DNA from: Pseudisothecium myosuroides
Lineage: Eukaryota; Streptophyta; Bryopsida; Hypnales; Lembophyllaceae
Direction of reading: 5' to 3'
Assembly (NCBI GenBank): GCA_951799445.1
Contig: OX637296.1
Location: 6,324,001-6,388,000, forward strand
Length of the DNA stretch: 64,000 nt
Below the pieces are notes generated by a model. The model was given only the letters and a program-made list of their open reading frames with translations. It searched no databases and had not been told where the DNA came from. Shown in pieces: positions 1 to 10,142 of the stretch (position 1 is its first letter; each line of letters opens with the position of its first letter). Made by a program: the position numbers and the translations under genes.

Positions 1-1
1 A

Positions 2-157
2 GAGCATACACGCCTGGCGCAAGCGGCTGCCGGCGTGCGTGAGCAGCATGGACACCACATGGAGGGGCTGCACCTGAGGGTGGCCCCGCCGTCGCGCCTC
101 CGTGACCGCATGCTTCAAAACGCCGAGGGCCGCCGGGGTAAGCAAGTGCTGCACTGA
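2..157 (+). CDS. Possible C-terminal end of a gene cut by the window edge
   Basis: An open frame runs from base 2 to a TGA at 155-157 and encodes 51 residues, beginning EHTRLAQAAAGVREQHGHHM and ending EGRRGKQVLH. Codons are strongly G/C-ending, unlike the AT-rich remainder of the window, which is the main reason to think it is coding. The region RLRDRMLQ looks like a short basic helix. I do not recognise the family. A GGG/GTAAGC at 135-143 could instead be a splice donor, in which case the exon ends at 137 and the TGA is intronic. The start lies outside the window. Confidence 0.35.
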   Translation, partial: EHTRLAQAAAGVREQHGHHMEGLHLRVAPPSRLRDRMLQNAEGRRGKQVLH

Positions 158-596
158 GTTGGCCCCGCTACGCATACCCACTGTTTGGGAAAAAAAAGCA
201 AGCAATTGCGCTGCGAAGCTTCACTGGCTCATACTTCACAACCACACTCGCAAGAAGATGGTTCCAATTCGTCTGTCACGTCCACATTCTACGTTCATCT
301 GGGCTAGACTATGGAATCTCCGATACAACCCCACCTGTGCAATCTTGCGAATGCTTTTACCGGCGCGCTTGAATGTTTCTATTATATGTTTTGTAGATGC
401 TCTGTTGTAAAGTTTGGTTCTGTGTCTACACCGGCACGGCACAGGACGGGACGCTCTCCACGCCGTTGGCTCCCGAGCAGGTGAGCCTGAGTCGTTAGCC
501 CAACCTGCTGCTGTTCGTCGAACCCATGTGCGCGATCATGTGCAAACCATCAGGAAGGTCTGAACGGGAAAGCTTCGACGATGTCGATTACTGACC
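158..596. other. GC-moderate flank, possibly 3' UTR and spacer
   Basis: If the frame ending at 157 is real, its 3' UTR starts here. A TGTAAA at about 406 and AT-rich patches at 380-415 could serve poly(A) formation, but no signal is decisive. No domain, repeat or RNA gene is visible. Confidence 0.2.
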
Positions 597-824
597 ATGC
601 CATCGCCAAGCCAGCTCCGTGGTGCAATTATGAAAGCCAACACCCTAGGAAAGAAAGAGTCACCGCTTCACACTCATTACTCCTCTGTTGCACGCCGCTT
701 GATGGAAGCTGATTTCAAACCCTTCGAGATTCCTGCAATGACCACGGCGCAACCCGTGATAAGAAACGAGTTCATTGGATTGGGCTTTCGACGAAAAACT
801 GGTCTTGTGTCCGGAATTTTGTGA
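597..824 (+). CDS. Small hypothetical ORF, 75 codons
   Basis: The ORF starts at an ATG in good context (GACCATGCC) and ends with TGA at 822-824. It begins MPSPSQLRGAIMKAN and ends FRRKTGLVSGIL. There is no signal peptide, membrane segment or recognised motif. It lies in the GC-richer left block, so it could be an exon or a small protein, but its length is also compatible with chance. Confidence 0.18.
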   Translation: MPSPSQLRGAIMKANTLGKKESPLHTHYSSVARRLMEADFKPFEIPAMTTAQPVIRNEFIGLGFRRKTGLVSGIL

Positions 825-1934
825 GAGATTCAGAAATTCTGTAGGAGGCAATTCTACAGTGCGTAACAGAGTCTCTAGGCGTTGCTACGAAAAGTGACTA
901 CAGTGAACATGAGTTTGAATGGCGGTGGATGCTGTTTACAAGGGAATCAACAAACATCACAGAAAGTGCCGACTGTGCAGAATGTTAACCAACTTTCTAT
1001 CTTGCGTCTGACACGAACTCCATGACGGAAATCCTACAGCGTGGTAGGCAGGATTCGAGGATTCGGGAGCTCGGCATGGGGGGATACTGAAAATGCGTTG
1101 ACAAGCTTCCAAAGAAAACAACATAGGAGTAGCGTACAAACATGGAGATTGTCAATGCGAGGTTGTAAGAAACCCTCTGCGTCATTACGCAAAACTAGGG
1201 AACCCATTCACTATTCCTAACTTCCCAGATTTCAAACAAAAGTAGCAGATTTGAACACCCTCACTATACACCGCGTACTGAAGCAACCCCAAAACCTACC
1301 CAATTTTGAGCCCGGGCAAACCACAAGCAGAAGGGTAGAAATTCTGCACAAGCTCTACCAGGAACAACTCAACAATGCCGCAGTACGCAACGAACTCGTC
1401 TCCCCTCTCGTCTCTCCCCTACCAACAATTCACACTCCCTCACTCTTCCAATACTTCCAAAAACCCGCCGAAACCGACTTCCCCTTCCCCCTTCCCAAAC
1501 TCCCCAACCCTTCATGAATGTCCACTTCCCCAACTTCACGATGTAAACAAATGGCGTACCTGATGCCGATTCCCACCGAACCCGTGACCCGTGTCTGAAC
1601 TCACTCCCACCGCCGTACTCCCGACGCCGAGATCCACAACCCCAATACGAGTTTCCAAACCCAAAGCTCCAGCACCACTTGCCTTGCCGCTTGTTGCGAG
1701 ACAGAGATCTCCCAAACCAAATCACACACCTTTGGATCCAATTCAGTCCACAAACCGAGCTTGTGTTCAGACCTTAACACAAAGAGGGGTTGCGAGTGGG
1801 AATGCGAAATGCTTAAGCTTCAGAGTACCAGATGAAAAGCTGAGAGAGAGACGAAAGAAGGAGACGAACGAGAAGAACGAGAAGAAGGAGAAGAAGGAGG
1901 AGAAGAGAAGGAGAAGGAGAAGAAGTAAGAGAAG
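825..1934 (+). other. GC-richer gene-flank region with GA-rich leader
   Basis: A frame is open from a CAG acceptor-like site at 1246-1248 to a TGA at 1515-1517 and includes the helix-like stretch TSRRVEILHKLYQEQLNNAA; it could be an exon but has no recognised domain. From about 1,845 to 1,934 the + strand is almost pure G/A. Read as protein that tract gives K/E/R runs, but no ATG opens the frame, so I read it as a purine-rich 5' leader. Confidence 0.2.
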
Positions 1935-1991
1935 ATGAAGGATGAAGAACAAAAGGTGCCTGACTCTCACGCTGGAACCGGAGAAGACGGG
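1935..1991 (+). CDS. Candidate first coding exon ending at a strong splice donor
   Basis: An ATG at 1935 directly after the GA-rich tract opens a frame (MKDEEQKVPDSHAGTGEDG) that meets GGG/GTGAGT at 1989-1997, close to the ideal plant donor. The N terminus is short, acidic and probably disordered. No promoter motif such as a clear TATA box is visible upstream. The matching acceptor is not identified, so the downstream exon and the family are unknown. Alternatively this is chance in a purine-rich segment. Confidence 0.25.
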
Positions 1992-2244
1992 GTGAGTACT
2001 CCGGAGAGAGGCTCCGCTCGGCTCTGCTTTCGTAGAAGGTTCTCCCTATTTGCCATTAAACTAAGTGTTTGAGGCCGTGATTTCGTCTTGCGTCACCTGC
2101 CTCAAGTTCTCATCACTCCCCACCTTTCCCCCATCCTCCGCTCAAAAGCTTTGCCTTTGGCTTGCTTTGGCTTGCTTTGCAGACATGTTTACGGCTCCTA
2201 GTTACCCCCACTTTCAGTGAGGATTCGTACAACACTTCGAAAAG

Positions 2245-2493
2245 ATGGGAAAACAAAAGAAAACTAGAAAAAGAAAACAACAACAGCGGCAGCGGCAGCA
2301 ACAGCAGGCAGCAACAGCAGACGGAAAGGACGGAGGATTAAGGTTTATTACTACGGTACAGATGCGCTGGAATGCTGGAAAGGAGGAACACCGACAATCT
2401 AGGCTCGGGGTTCATTTGCAGCCACGAAATCTAGGCAGGGAGGGGGTTAAAAAAATCAAAAAAATCAAAAAAATCAATCAAAATCAAAAATAA
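2245..2493 (+). CDS. Hypothetical basic, glutamine-rich ORF
   Basis: The ATG at 2245 has an A-rich context (AAAGATGGG). The product begins MGKQKKTRKRKQQQRQRQQQ, a lysine/arginine block followed by a Gln run, resembling a nuclear-targeting disordered N terminus. The frame then runs through RFITTVQMRWNAGKEEHRQS and ends in KKIKKINQNQK, which is only the translation of an AAAAATC simple repeat. The last third is therefore not genuine protein. If coding, the exon probably ends before 2440. No family is recognised. Confidence 0.22.
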   Translation: MGKQKKTRKRKQQQRQRQQQQAATADGKDGGLRFITTVQMRWNAGKEEHRQSRLGVHLQPRNLGREGVKKIKKIKKINQNQK

Positions 2494-2524
2494 AATCAAA
2501 AATAAAATCAGAAATAAAATCAAT
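2448..2524. repeat. AAAAATC/AAAATAAAATC simple repeat
   Basis: Seven- to eleven-base units of A-run plus TC repeat from 2448 to 2524. They mark the boundary between the GC-richer left block and the AT-rich remainder. Confidence 0.85.
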
Positions 2525-3114
2525 CTAGGTGGGGTCTTCCCTTGGTTTCATGTACATTGCAAAGTGGCCCAGTGGATGGTACTGAAATGGAATGGGAGCA
2601 CTCGTGCAGGTTGAAAAGGTGTTGCCTAATTTGGGATCATGGGATATTTAGACGGTTTGTCTTTGGTGGTTTTTAGTGGGACTAATCTGGCTTTGTTTCA
2701 TGTATTAGGGGGTGGATGCAGAAACTGCCAGCGGAAATGTACATGAGGCGGTCATTTCAGAGGGAGGAAAGGGGCAAGGTGCATGTACCGCATTTGCAAA
2801 CAAATTTGCAACTAAACGTTTTTGAAATTTGAAATTATGTATTTTGGGTGGGGGTTTTTAGAATGAAATAGAAAAAGGAGTGAGTTCATGGATGCAAAAA
2901 ATGTGGCCTGCTGTTCTCAAAAAAATTGTTGGGAACTGATCCAGTTGGGAACTTAAATTATTGGATTCTGAAGAAGGAATTTGAAATACTCTTGTTTCAT
3001 ATGACCTGAAGGGATCAAGCATAGAGTAAGAATTTGAGTTCCTTCCATTCAATTGGTATTCCTTCCATTCAAAGGTATTACAGTATTGTCAATTTTCATT
3101 TGACCTCCAACTAT
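2525..3114. other. AT-rich intergenic sequence
   Basis: No ORF, RNA gene or recognised element was seen. A small tandem (TTCCTTCCATTCAA-type, two copies) sits at 3041-3075. Confidence 0.4.
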
Positions 3115-3316
3115 CACTTGCAATAGTATCATATGTTTAGTACTCGATTTATTGATGCTTGAAAAATCACTTTCTAATTGTAAAATGTGGGTGGCATTAT
3201 AATTAGGAGGAAGGGGCAGGGCATGTGGATTTGCATCACACAACTGAAGCAAAACTACAAAGAAAGTCCATCACATGTAACTTAGAATTTGAATTTTTTC
3301 TAAACACGTGCAAGTA
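3115..3316. repeat. Direct repeat, copy 1 (partner 4,245-4,440)
   Basis: The block running from TAGTATCATATG through GGGTGGCATTATA to CAAGTAGACCCTCAA recurs at 4,245-4,440 in the same orientation with many substitutions. Copy 1 leads into the 228-bp tandem array and copy 2 follows it, so the array is bracketed by the pair. Confidence 0.7.
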
Positions 3317-3990
3317 GACCCTCAATTTGAATCTAGGTTGTCAAGAATATTCCTAGTACAGTTCAGCCTAGAATTTATAAAGGCTGGTTTTAGAATGGGG
3401 TCAAAATCAAGGGTAGTTACATTGAGTCGTCCTATCTCTTGCACGTTGTATCATCCTATCATTGTCGAATATTATTTCAAGACCGTTGTTGTCATCGTCA
3501 ATGTATCTCAAAGTTCCCTATGTTTAGATCAGGACACTAGAAATGACCCTCAATCCGAATCCAGGTTGTCAAGAATATTGCTAGTACAGTTTGGGCAAGA
3601 ATCTTTGAAGGCCGGTATTAGAATGGGGTCAAAATCAAGGGCAATTACATTGGGTCATCTTGTCTCTTACACATTGTATTGTCCTATCACTGTCGAATAT
3701 TATTTCAAAACCGTTGTTGTCATCGTCAATGTATCTCAAAGTTCCCTACGTCTAGACCAGGACACCAAAAATGACCCTCGATCCAAATCCAGGTTGTCAA
3801 GAGTATTGTTGGTATTGTTTGTATTGTTTGGGCAAGAATCTTTGAAGGCCAATTTTAGAATGGGGTCAAAATCAAGGGCAATTACATTGGGTCATCTTGT
3901 CTCTTACAGATTGTATTGTCTTATCACTGTCGAATATTATTTCAAAACCGTTGTTGTCATTGTCAAAGTATATTGAAGTTCCCTATGTTT
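3317..3990 (+). repeat. Three-copy tandem array of a 228-bp unit, open in one frame
   Basis: Units start at 3317, 3545 and 3773 with GACCCTCRATCC and share AGAATGGGGTCAAAATCAAG and TATTATTTCAA.ACCGTTGTTG. Period 228 is 76 codons, and unit 3 carries a 9-base in-frame insertion, so one frame stays open for more than 200 codons to a TGA at 3974-3976. The translation repeats SRLSR, RMGSKSR and VEYYFKTVVVIV. There is no ATG at its beginning and no recognised domain. More likely a repeat that happens to be open than a gene. Confidence 0.75.
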
Positions 3991-4244
3991 AAACCAGAAC
4001 ACTAGAAATGAAATTGTTTCATTTGAAATGTCAATGTAGAAAGGAGACTCTAGCAGTCAAATTCAAAAATCTCATGTAATGATTATACTAGAATTATATT
4101 CCATACTATGGTGAAGGTTGGCATTCCTTGTTGTAGGACCTTAAACGCATCATACAAAGTCTACGGCCATGGTCTGTCTTTCTCCAACCAAAGTAATTGT
4201 AAAAAATTACCTCACTCTATTTTGTAGTTGATTAGTGTCATCTA

Positions 4245-4440
4245 TTCTTCACTTTTCCATATGTTCAATACTTGATTTATTGATACTAGAAAAATCAATG
4301 TTTAACTATAAAATGGGGGTGGCATTATACTTGATTGAGGGGGTAGTGCTTTACACAACTAAAGTACAACTGCAAAGAAAATCCATCAAATGTAACTTGA
4401 AATTTGAATTTCTTTTGAACATATGTAGGGTGACACTCAA
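4245..4440. repeat. Direct repeat, copy 2 (partner 3,115-3,316)
   Basis: It repeats the block before the 228-bp array, including GGGTGGCATTATA and AAATCCATCAAATGTAACTT. The segment before it (4,140-4,245, with GGCCATGGTCTGTCTTT) recurs at 6,790-6,900, so the whole 3.1-6.9 kb area is a mosaic of one older repeat. Confidence 0.65.
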
Positions 4441-5170
4441 TTTATTTCCTTGCAATTCCTTAATCATTACTTGTGAAGTCAAAAAAATGAAGGGAAAAAA
4501 AACATTGTAAATGCAACTTGGAGATCATGTAGAAAACATTTCGCTTTGTTTTGATATGACTTTACATTTTGTAATTAAACCTTGAAGGAACATTGTTAAC
4601 TTGGGGGACAAATGGAAGTTTGGATGATTGCCTGTGATTTTAGTTTTAAATTTATGTAATTCAAACCATTTTTTAAAATAGAAGAGATAATCATATTTTA
4701 GAAATATAATTTTTTGTTCAATCAAAGCCTGAGAACAAATAATTTGTCACCTTGGGTCAGAACTTACAAGCCAAGCAATCAAAAAAATATAACAACTTCA
4801 ATTTATTTATTTTTTGTTTAATATAGAATATATTTATATCCACTTGGAAAACATTTTCATTCTATAAATGTCCTCAACTATCGACATTCCTCCAAAATAC
4901 AGTGAATTTATATAGTTATGAAAATGTTATGATCCAAGTTTTCTCTACATCTGGTGGCTTCTCCTACCTCACCACTTTCTTCTTTCCAAAGCTCAACTCC
5001 CCGCGATGGATTCTACGCTAGAAGTCAGTAAAATAATAAATAAAAAAATTTATAATCGTATAATTCCTTAAAAAATAATGCTTTTTCAATCATATAACTT
5101 ATGTTACTTTCCTAATCACTCAACTACCAAAGTCCAAAATTTCAGAAAAAAAGACATATTTTTGGTGGAG
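4441..5170. other. AT-rich intergenic sequence
   Basis: No coding potential, RNA gene or repeated element recognised beyond homopolymer runs. Confidence 0.4.
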
Positions 5171-5174
5171 ATAT

Positions 5175-5750
5175 TTAGGGTTATTCGAGGAATGTTGCTT
5201 TCTGAGGACATCTATATTTGGATTAGCAATTTGAAAGTTACAAAAATCTTATTTTGGGGGATTTAAATTCTTTTATTAAATGACATGTAGTGGTAGTTTT
5301 CGAACTCAATTTTCACAATTTTCTTCAAAAATTGGTTAAGAGGGTTTAGATTTTAGGCTAAAACAATTTTACCTCGAAGTGTTATGTATTTCAATTCCAT
5401 CTTGTAATTGTTAAAGAGCAAGCTTTTTGTATTTTGTTGTAGCTACTTATACTTAACGATGTTTAAAGAATGAACAATTAAGTTTCTTTTAAATTGTTCA
5501 CCCCAAATAGTCCAAATTCAATTCAACAATATACAAACTCTACACTACAAAATTTGTAAACTTGAGGGGATTTAAAGTTTTATATCTTTGCTAAAAAAAT
5601 CTTCTCACTTCGAACACTAATATTTTGCAATCTACCATATGAAGTTAGGGCTTTTCAAATTTCTTCCACAAATTTCTATAAAAGTCTAGTGCAATATCCC
5701 ATGGTTGTATATGATGAAAGAAAAAAAAGGAAGAAAGAAAAAAACTATGT
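5175..5750 (+). mobile_element. Strongly diverged, truncated family A element
   Basis: Landmarks of family A appear in order: GGATTAGCAATTTGAAAGTTA, AATTCCATCTTGTAATT, CTACTTATACTTAACGATG, ATTTTGCAATCTACC and TCTAGTGCAATATCC. Both termini are lost. Order and spacing match the intact copies at 32.0-32.9 and 43.7-44.6 kb. Confidence 0.6.
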
Positions 5751-6184
5751 ATAAACAATGACTATTGAAAAATTTGATTATTTGGATGTAATTTTTTATA
5801 AAAATTTGTATGACAAATTTGATTTTTATAAGTTTTATGAGAAACATCAATACATGAAATGAATCCTAAAAGAACTAGAAAAAGCAAAAGAAGAAATGGG
5901 ATGTTGGTGTGAGCTTAACTACTATAGTTGAATAAACTTGTTTGTCAAAAATTATTTCTTAAATATAAGCATTGAGTTGTTGGAAAATAATTTAAAATTT
6001 ATTTATTTTTTAAATATGGAGGAAAACAATACTTTCATCTAAAATATTCAAAGAAGTGAACTCAGTTTTTATTTTTTAAATCATTGGCTTTTAATGAAGT
6101 GAATCTATTTTTCAACTACCATAATCTGGTTGGAAGTTAAAAGAGTACTCTAGATTCCCTTCTTATGCATTTTTTAGATACCAT
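5751..6184. other. AT-rich intergenic sequence
   Basis: Nothing recognised; A-rich tracts at 5720-5745 and scattered AT runs only. Confidence 0.35.
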
Positions 6185-6900
6185 AGGGTCATCTTGTCTT
6201 TTGCTCAATATATTCTCCTATTGTTGTTGAAAACTATTTCAAGGCAATTGTTGTCATCATCAAATTATATTGAAGTTCTCCATGTTTAGACCACGACACT
6301 CAAAATGAAATTGTTTCATTTGAAATGTCAATGTAGAAGGAATACGTTAGCTCTTATAATCAAAAATCTCATGTAGTGATTACATTATAACTAGATACTG
6401 TATTAGATGGTTAAGGTTGGCATTCCTTGCTGTAGGATGTTGCGAACCTAGATTGTCAAGAATATTGTGAACATATTTCAGGCAAGAATCTATTAGGGTC
6501 AGTTTTAGAAAGGGGTCAAAATTGAGGACAATCGCCTTGGGTCATCTTGTCTTTTGCGCTCAGTATATTTTTCTATTGTTATAGAAAACTATTTCAAGAC
6601 CATTGTTGTCATTGTCAAAGTATATTGCTTTCCCCATGTTTAAATCGACCACGATACTCAAAACGCAATTGTTTCATTTGAAATGCCAATGTAGAAAGAA
6701 CACGCTAGCTGTCATAGTCAAAAATCTCACGTAGTGATTACATTAGGACTAGATATTGTACTAGATGGTTGAGATTGGCATTCCTTCACATTATACAAAA
6801 TCTAAGGCCATGGTTTGTCTTTGCCAACCACTGTAGAAGTTAATTACCTCTATTTTGTGGTTGGTTAATGTCCTCTATTCTTCACCTTTTCTACATATAT
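6185..6900. repeat. Two diverged copies of the 3.3-4.2 kb repeat
   Basis: GGGTCATCTTGTCTTTTGC, AACTATTTCAAG and TTTCATTTGAAATG occur at 6,185-6,420 and again at 6,440-6,790, corresponding to the array units plus the 4,020-4,250 flank. Both contain frame-breaking changes, so the open frame of the first cluster is not conserved here. Confidence 0.65.
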
Positions 6901-7471
6901 TCCTCCCCTCCTCTAACTAACTTGGGGCCTTTGATTCCAAATTTGAATCTAAACTTTCCAAATTTTGTTAGAGTGGCAAATAAAAAATTATAGTGTTTTT
7001 CTCAAGGTAAAAATGCAAACTTTGAATAACACATTTAATGTCATGCTTCCTTCTCACATAATTCATTAAAGTTGACAAATGTTATTAGATAAATGCTTAT
7101 TAATAGAAACATTGGCATCTTTTTCATACCAATTTTTTTTGAAAAAATAATATGCCATTTATTCTACCATTTGTGTTAAAGAAACATTTCTTGCCAACCT
7201 TCACCACCAAACACAATAATGAAATTAGCATAGAATATGTTAGAAATTATTGTCTAGACTTTGCGACAACCTTTTTCTAGCTTGTGGTATATCTCTAAAT
7301 GGAAAAACTTACACTCAATCTATTCTAGACAGAAATCTTGTTTTGTAATGCCAAAATTTTCATCCACACAACCATGTTCATCCATTTTGAGTGACATATC
7401 ATCCAATTCACTACAGTACCTTTCATCTGGTTCCGACCAATAAAATATATCATTGATTGCTAAGTTGCATT
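6901..7471. other. AT-rich intergenic sequence
   Basis: No gene or element recognised. Confidence 0.35.
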
Positions 7472-7486
7472 CAAATTTTTTGCAGG

Positions 7487-7540
7487 ACTCTGCAATGAAA
7501 TTCCGTTTCATTTGCTTCAAAACAAAAACAAAAACAAAAA
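7487..7540 (+). mobile_element. Ultra-short LINE 3'-end insertion with target-site duplication
   Basis: Only 54 bases are inserted: GCAATGAAATTCCGTTTCAT, then TTGCTTC and an A-rich tail with CAAAAA repeats. CAAATTTTTTGCAGG at 7472-7486 is duplicated as CAAATTTTGCAGG at 7541-7553, the expected TSD of target-primed reverse transcription. The GAAATTCCGTTTCATTTG motif recurs in the tails at 11.5 and 46.3 kb. Confidence 0.7.
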
Positions 7541-7553
7541 CAAATTTTGCAGG

Positions 7554-8644
7554 AATAAACCTTTTTTCTGGGGTAAGCAGCTGTTGAACTAAGTCTATTT
7601 GTTTAATGTTAAAATATTCAGAGTGCCCAGTGAGTTGAGACAGTGAGTACCAAGTGTGCAATTAACATGGTTTAATTAATAAGAATTAATAATAAGTCTG
7701 AATAGCCCCAGAGGCTCAGCCAGACTGGCGAACTTTGTGTTCTCTGGTTCCCATCATGGGAAGTCAGGTTTGCCTCCTTTACCAGAAAAAAAAAATTCCC
7801 ACAGCTTTACTCGGGGGGGGCTGGTCGGTGGAATTTTAATTCTAAAAATAGATGTCGTGGTTTTTAGGATTTTTTTAATAAAGAAGATGTTTTCCAAAAA
7901 GGAAACTTTCAAAATCATAAAATATTCGGCAGTGAAGTGTTGACCTTGCAAATAGCAAAATAGGTGATAATGGAATGCATTCAACCAAGTTGGGCCACAA
8001 CAATAAGAAAGATTTTATTTGTACGGAATCCATCATGGCAAGAAAAAGATTTAGATTTTAGATGTATATTCTTCTTTATTCACTATAAAACACATTGTGG
8101 CATTATTTGATTTGATGTTTGACTTTCATGCTCTCTTTTGTTCCATCTTTCCTTTTTTGGCGATGAGATGGGATTTAGAAACAAGATTCCAATACCTTTA
8201 GAAGGCTTCCAAATTGGATGTACATTTGAATATACAAGTTTGCAACTAATCTAATGAGATATATTCACTTTGATCTACTACAACAATAGAAGCACCAACT
8301 TCATAGACTTGAGAAACATGCCTGAAAAGACCCACAATTGGTTTGGTTTGCCAATTGATTTTTTTTCTTAGTGTGGGTCTTTCACATGGTCTATGTGGAC
8401 AACATTTTCTACTATTAGAAGTGTTTCATGCAACTCTGAAAGTTGGATGAACTTATGTTCAAACTTCCAACCTCAATATCCCTCACTCTATTTTTTCAAT
8501 ATTTGAATTGATTAGAATTAATGAATTTTATAGGAGTTCAATTAGTCTACAATGATGGAATGTCCTACTCCGATGATTATATATATACCCTACGTGAAGG
8601 TCAAATTTGGCATATATTCCTTTAAAGGACACCACATCCATTTT
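7554..8644. other. AT-rich intergenic sequence
   Basis: No supported gene. There is a short poly-G/A stretch at 7810-7818 and otherwise unique AT-rich sequence. Confidence 0.35.
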
Positions 8645-8850
8645 TGCCCAATGAATGACAAAGAATCCTTCTATGCAGGACAAAAGTGCAACTATTCATC
8701 CCCCAAATTTTGTATAAAAAGGGGAAGTCTTGTACAATAGTTTGACTTCTAATGAATGCTATTGGATTTTTTTTAAACTAGTGATTCACAAGGTACTAAA
8801 AGAAATAATTTCCACAGTTACTAGCCCGTCTTCTAAGGGTTAAGTATTTT
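8645..8850 (-). repeat. Family J repeat copy
   Basis: Shares AATGACAAAGAATCCTTCTA, GACAAAAGTGCAACTATTCAT and CAATAGTTTGACTTC with 43,085-43,285 and, inverted, with 57.9-58.4 kb. It ends AAGGGTTAA, like the TTAA-bounded J termini elsewhere. Non-coding. Confidence 0.65.
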
Positions 8851-9151
8851 TTGTAAAAAGGAGCCACATGTCATCTTGCAAATGGTGTGAAGTGACATGC
8901 CTCCCTCCCCTTGAGAATTTGATGTGGAAGTTCAATTTTAGAGCACCCGAGTGCCAAGTTAGACCTTCATGTACAATACTTAGAGCATTGCCATCAGTTG
9001 CATTCCATTTGATTACAACATCAAGAAGTGGCGAGGCACTTACTACCTTGTAAGACGTGACAATGCATTGAAGAAACAACGCTCCGCACCAACCACCACT
9101 AAAGTTCTTCCCCTTCTTCTCACACCTGTCACTAGCTTCGACGTCTTCCAT
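8840..9151 (-). CDS. Hypothetical ORF, about 103 codons
   Basis: The ATG (complement of 9149-9151) starts MEDVEASDRCEKKGKNFSGG and the frame stays open to a TAA at 8840-8842. The first 40 residues look protein-like and are followed by AAG/GTAGTA, a possible donor. The 3' end overlaps repeat family J and the CACTA element lies 16 bases upstream of the ATG. No domain recognised. Part of it (from 8,981, TTAGAGCATTGCCATCAG) may itself be the end of a TTA-flanked MITE. Confidence 0.13.
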   Translation of the reverse strand: MEDVEASDRCEKKGKNFSGGWCGALFLQCIVTSYKVVSASPLLDVVIKWNATDGNALSIVHEGLTWHSGALKLNFHIKFSRGGRHVTSHHLQDDMWLLFTKNT

Positions 9152-9385
9152 TGAGACTACAGTCAAACACTAGTAGAAAACTCAACGTCCAAATCAACAG
9201 AAAAGTGTTGTTTTTTTCAACAGAAAAGTGTCGCGTTGATCATCAACTGAAATCTGTTGATTTGGTCAATTTTGAGGGAAAAAATTAATTAATTAATTAA
9301 TTAATTTTTTGCCCGAAAATTCCGGGCAATAGAAAAGAAATTAATTAATTAACCCTGAAAATTTCGGGCAGCCCTTACAATCACC

Positions 9386-9456
9386 GGTCACCCATGGGAT
9401 TTGAACCCAAGATCTCGGGCTTGGTAACCGAAAGCTCTAACCAACACACCAAACTT
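9386..9456 (-). pseudogene. tRNA-like segment, degenerate
   Basis: On the minus strand TGGTGTGTTGGTTAGAGC resembles an A box and D arm, and GGGTTCAAATCCC (9396-9408) is a perfect B box with T-stem. An anticodon-arm-like TTCGG..CCGAG lies between. The acceptor ends do not pair and the anticodon loop is irregular, so this is a decayed tRNA or a tRNA-derived SINE head, not a working gene. It sits inside the CACTA element beside TTAATTAA repeats. Confidence 0.55.
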
Positions 9457-9518
9457 ATAATCACATGTGAAATGTATATATTTTTTTCTTACTTATGCAT
9501 TTAGAATTCTGTGTTTTC

Positions 9519-9878
9519 TAACTCAGCAGACTTTGGCGGCCATTTAGGCATAGGAAAACAACTTTTTTCAAAAAACTTTGAACTAAAAAAAGTTGTAAAA
9601 TCAAGTTAAGTTTCATCTCCAAAAATTCGTTTGAGATTTGGAGACTCCAATTAAAAGTTATGGACAAATTTCAGAGGGGATGTTTGAAAATGTCAAAGAA
9701 AATGTCCCTTCCAACCCCTCTCTGAAATTTGTTCATAACTTTTGATTGGAGTCTTGAAATCTCAAACGGATTTTTGGAGATAAAACTTAACTTGATTTAC
9801 CAACTTTTTCTAGTTCAAAGTTTTTTGAAAAATGTTATTTTACTATGCCAAAATGGCCATCAAAGTCTGCTGAGTTTT
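9519..9878. repeat. Long foldback (inverted repeat) inside the CACTA element
   Basis: AACTCAGCAGACTTTG at 9520-9535 is answered by CAAAGTCTGCTGAGTT at 9861-9876, and pairing continues inwards with few mismatches to AAATTTCAGAGGGG / CCCCTCTCTGAAATTT around a loop of about 35 bases (9681-9713). Arms are about 160 bases. It could be a hairpin MITE captured by the element. Confidence 0.8.
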
Positions 9879-9889
9879 AAAAAGAAACA

Positions 9890-10142
9890 AATTATGCCAC
9901 ATTTAACTACTTTTGGACTATTGAAAGTCTAGAATTAATATTGGTCATTAGGAGAAAAAAAATGGTCATCAGGCAATAATCCAAAACATCAAGAGATCAA
10001 TACAAAACATCCGGAGATCTATACAAACATCAAGAGATCAATAGAAACATCGGGAGATCTCCCGATGATTTTTTAAAGAGATCTCCCGATATAAAGTCCA
10101 GAATTCATTGAATAGTCCAAAAGTAGTTAAATATGGCATAAT
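9890..10142. repeat. Second foldback with GGGAGATCTCCC palindromes
   Basis: ATTATGCCACATTTAACTAC (9891-9910) pairs with GTAGTTAAATATGGCATAAT (10122-10141); TTTTGGACTATTGAA pairs with TTGAATAGTCCAAAA. The loop has a four-fold AACATC.AGAGATC tandem and a perfect palindrome ATCGGGAGATCTCCCGAT at 10050-10067, partly repeated at 10078-10090. Confidence 0.75.

Noticed and set aside
1591..1938. 115-codon frame ending in long Lys/Glu/Arg runs
   Set aside because: It begins with GTG, lacks an ATG, and the charged tail is the translation of a GA-rich tract.
7754..7984. 76-codon frames on both strands near 7.7-8.0 kb
   Set aside because: Overlapping frames on both strands, no domain, AT-rich composition; consistent with chance.
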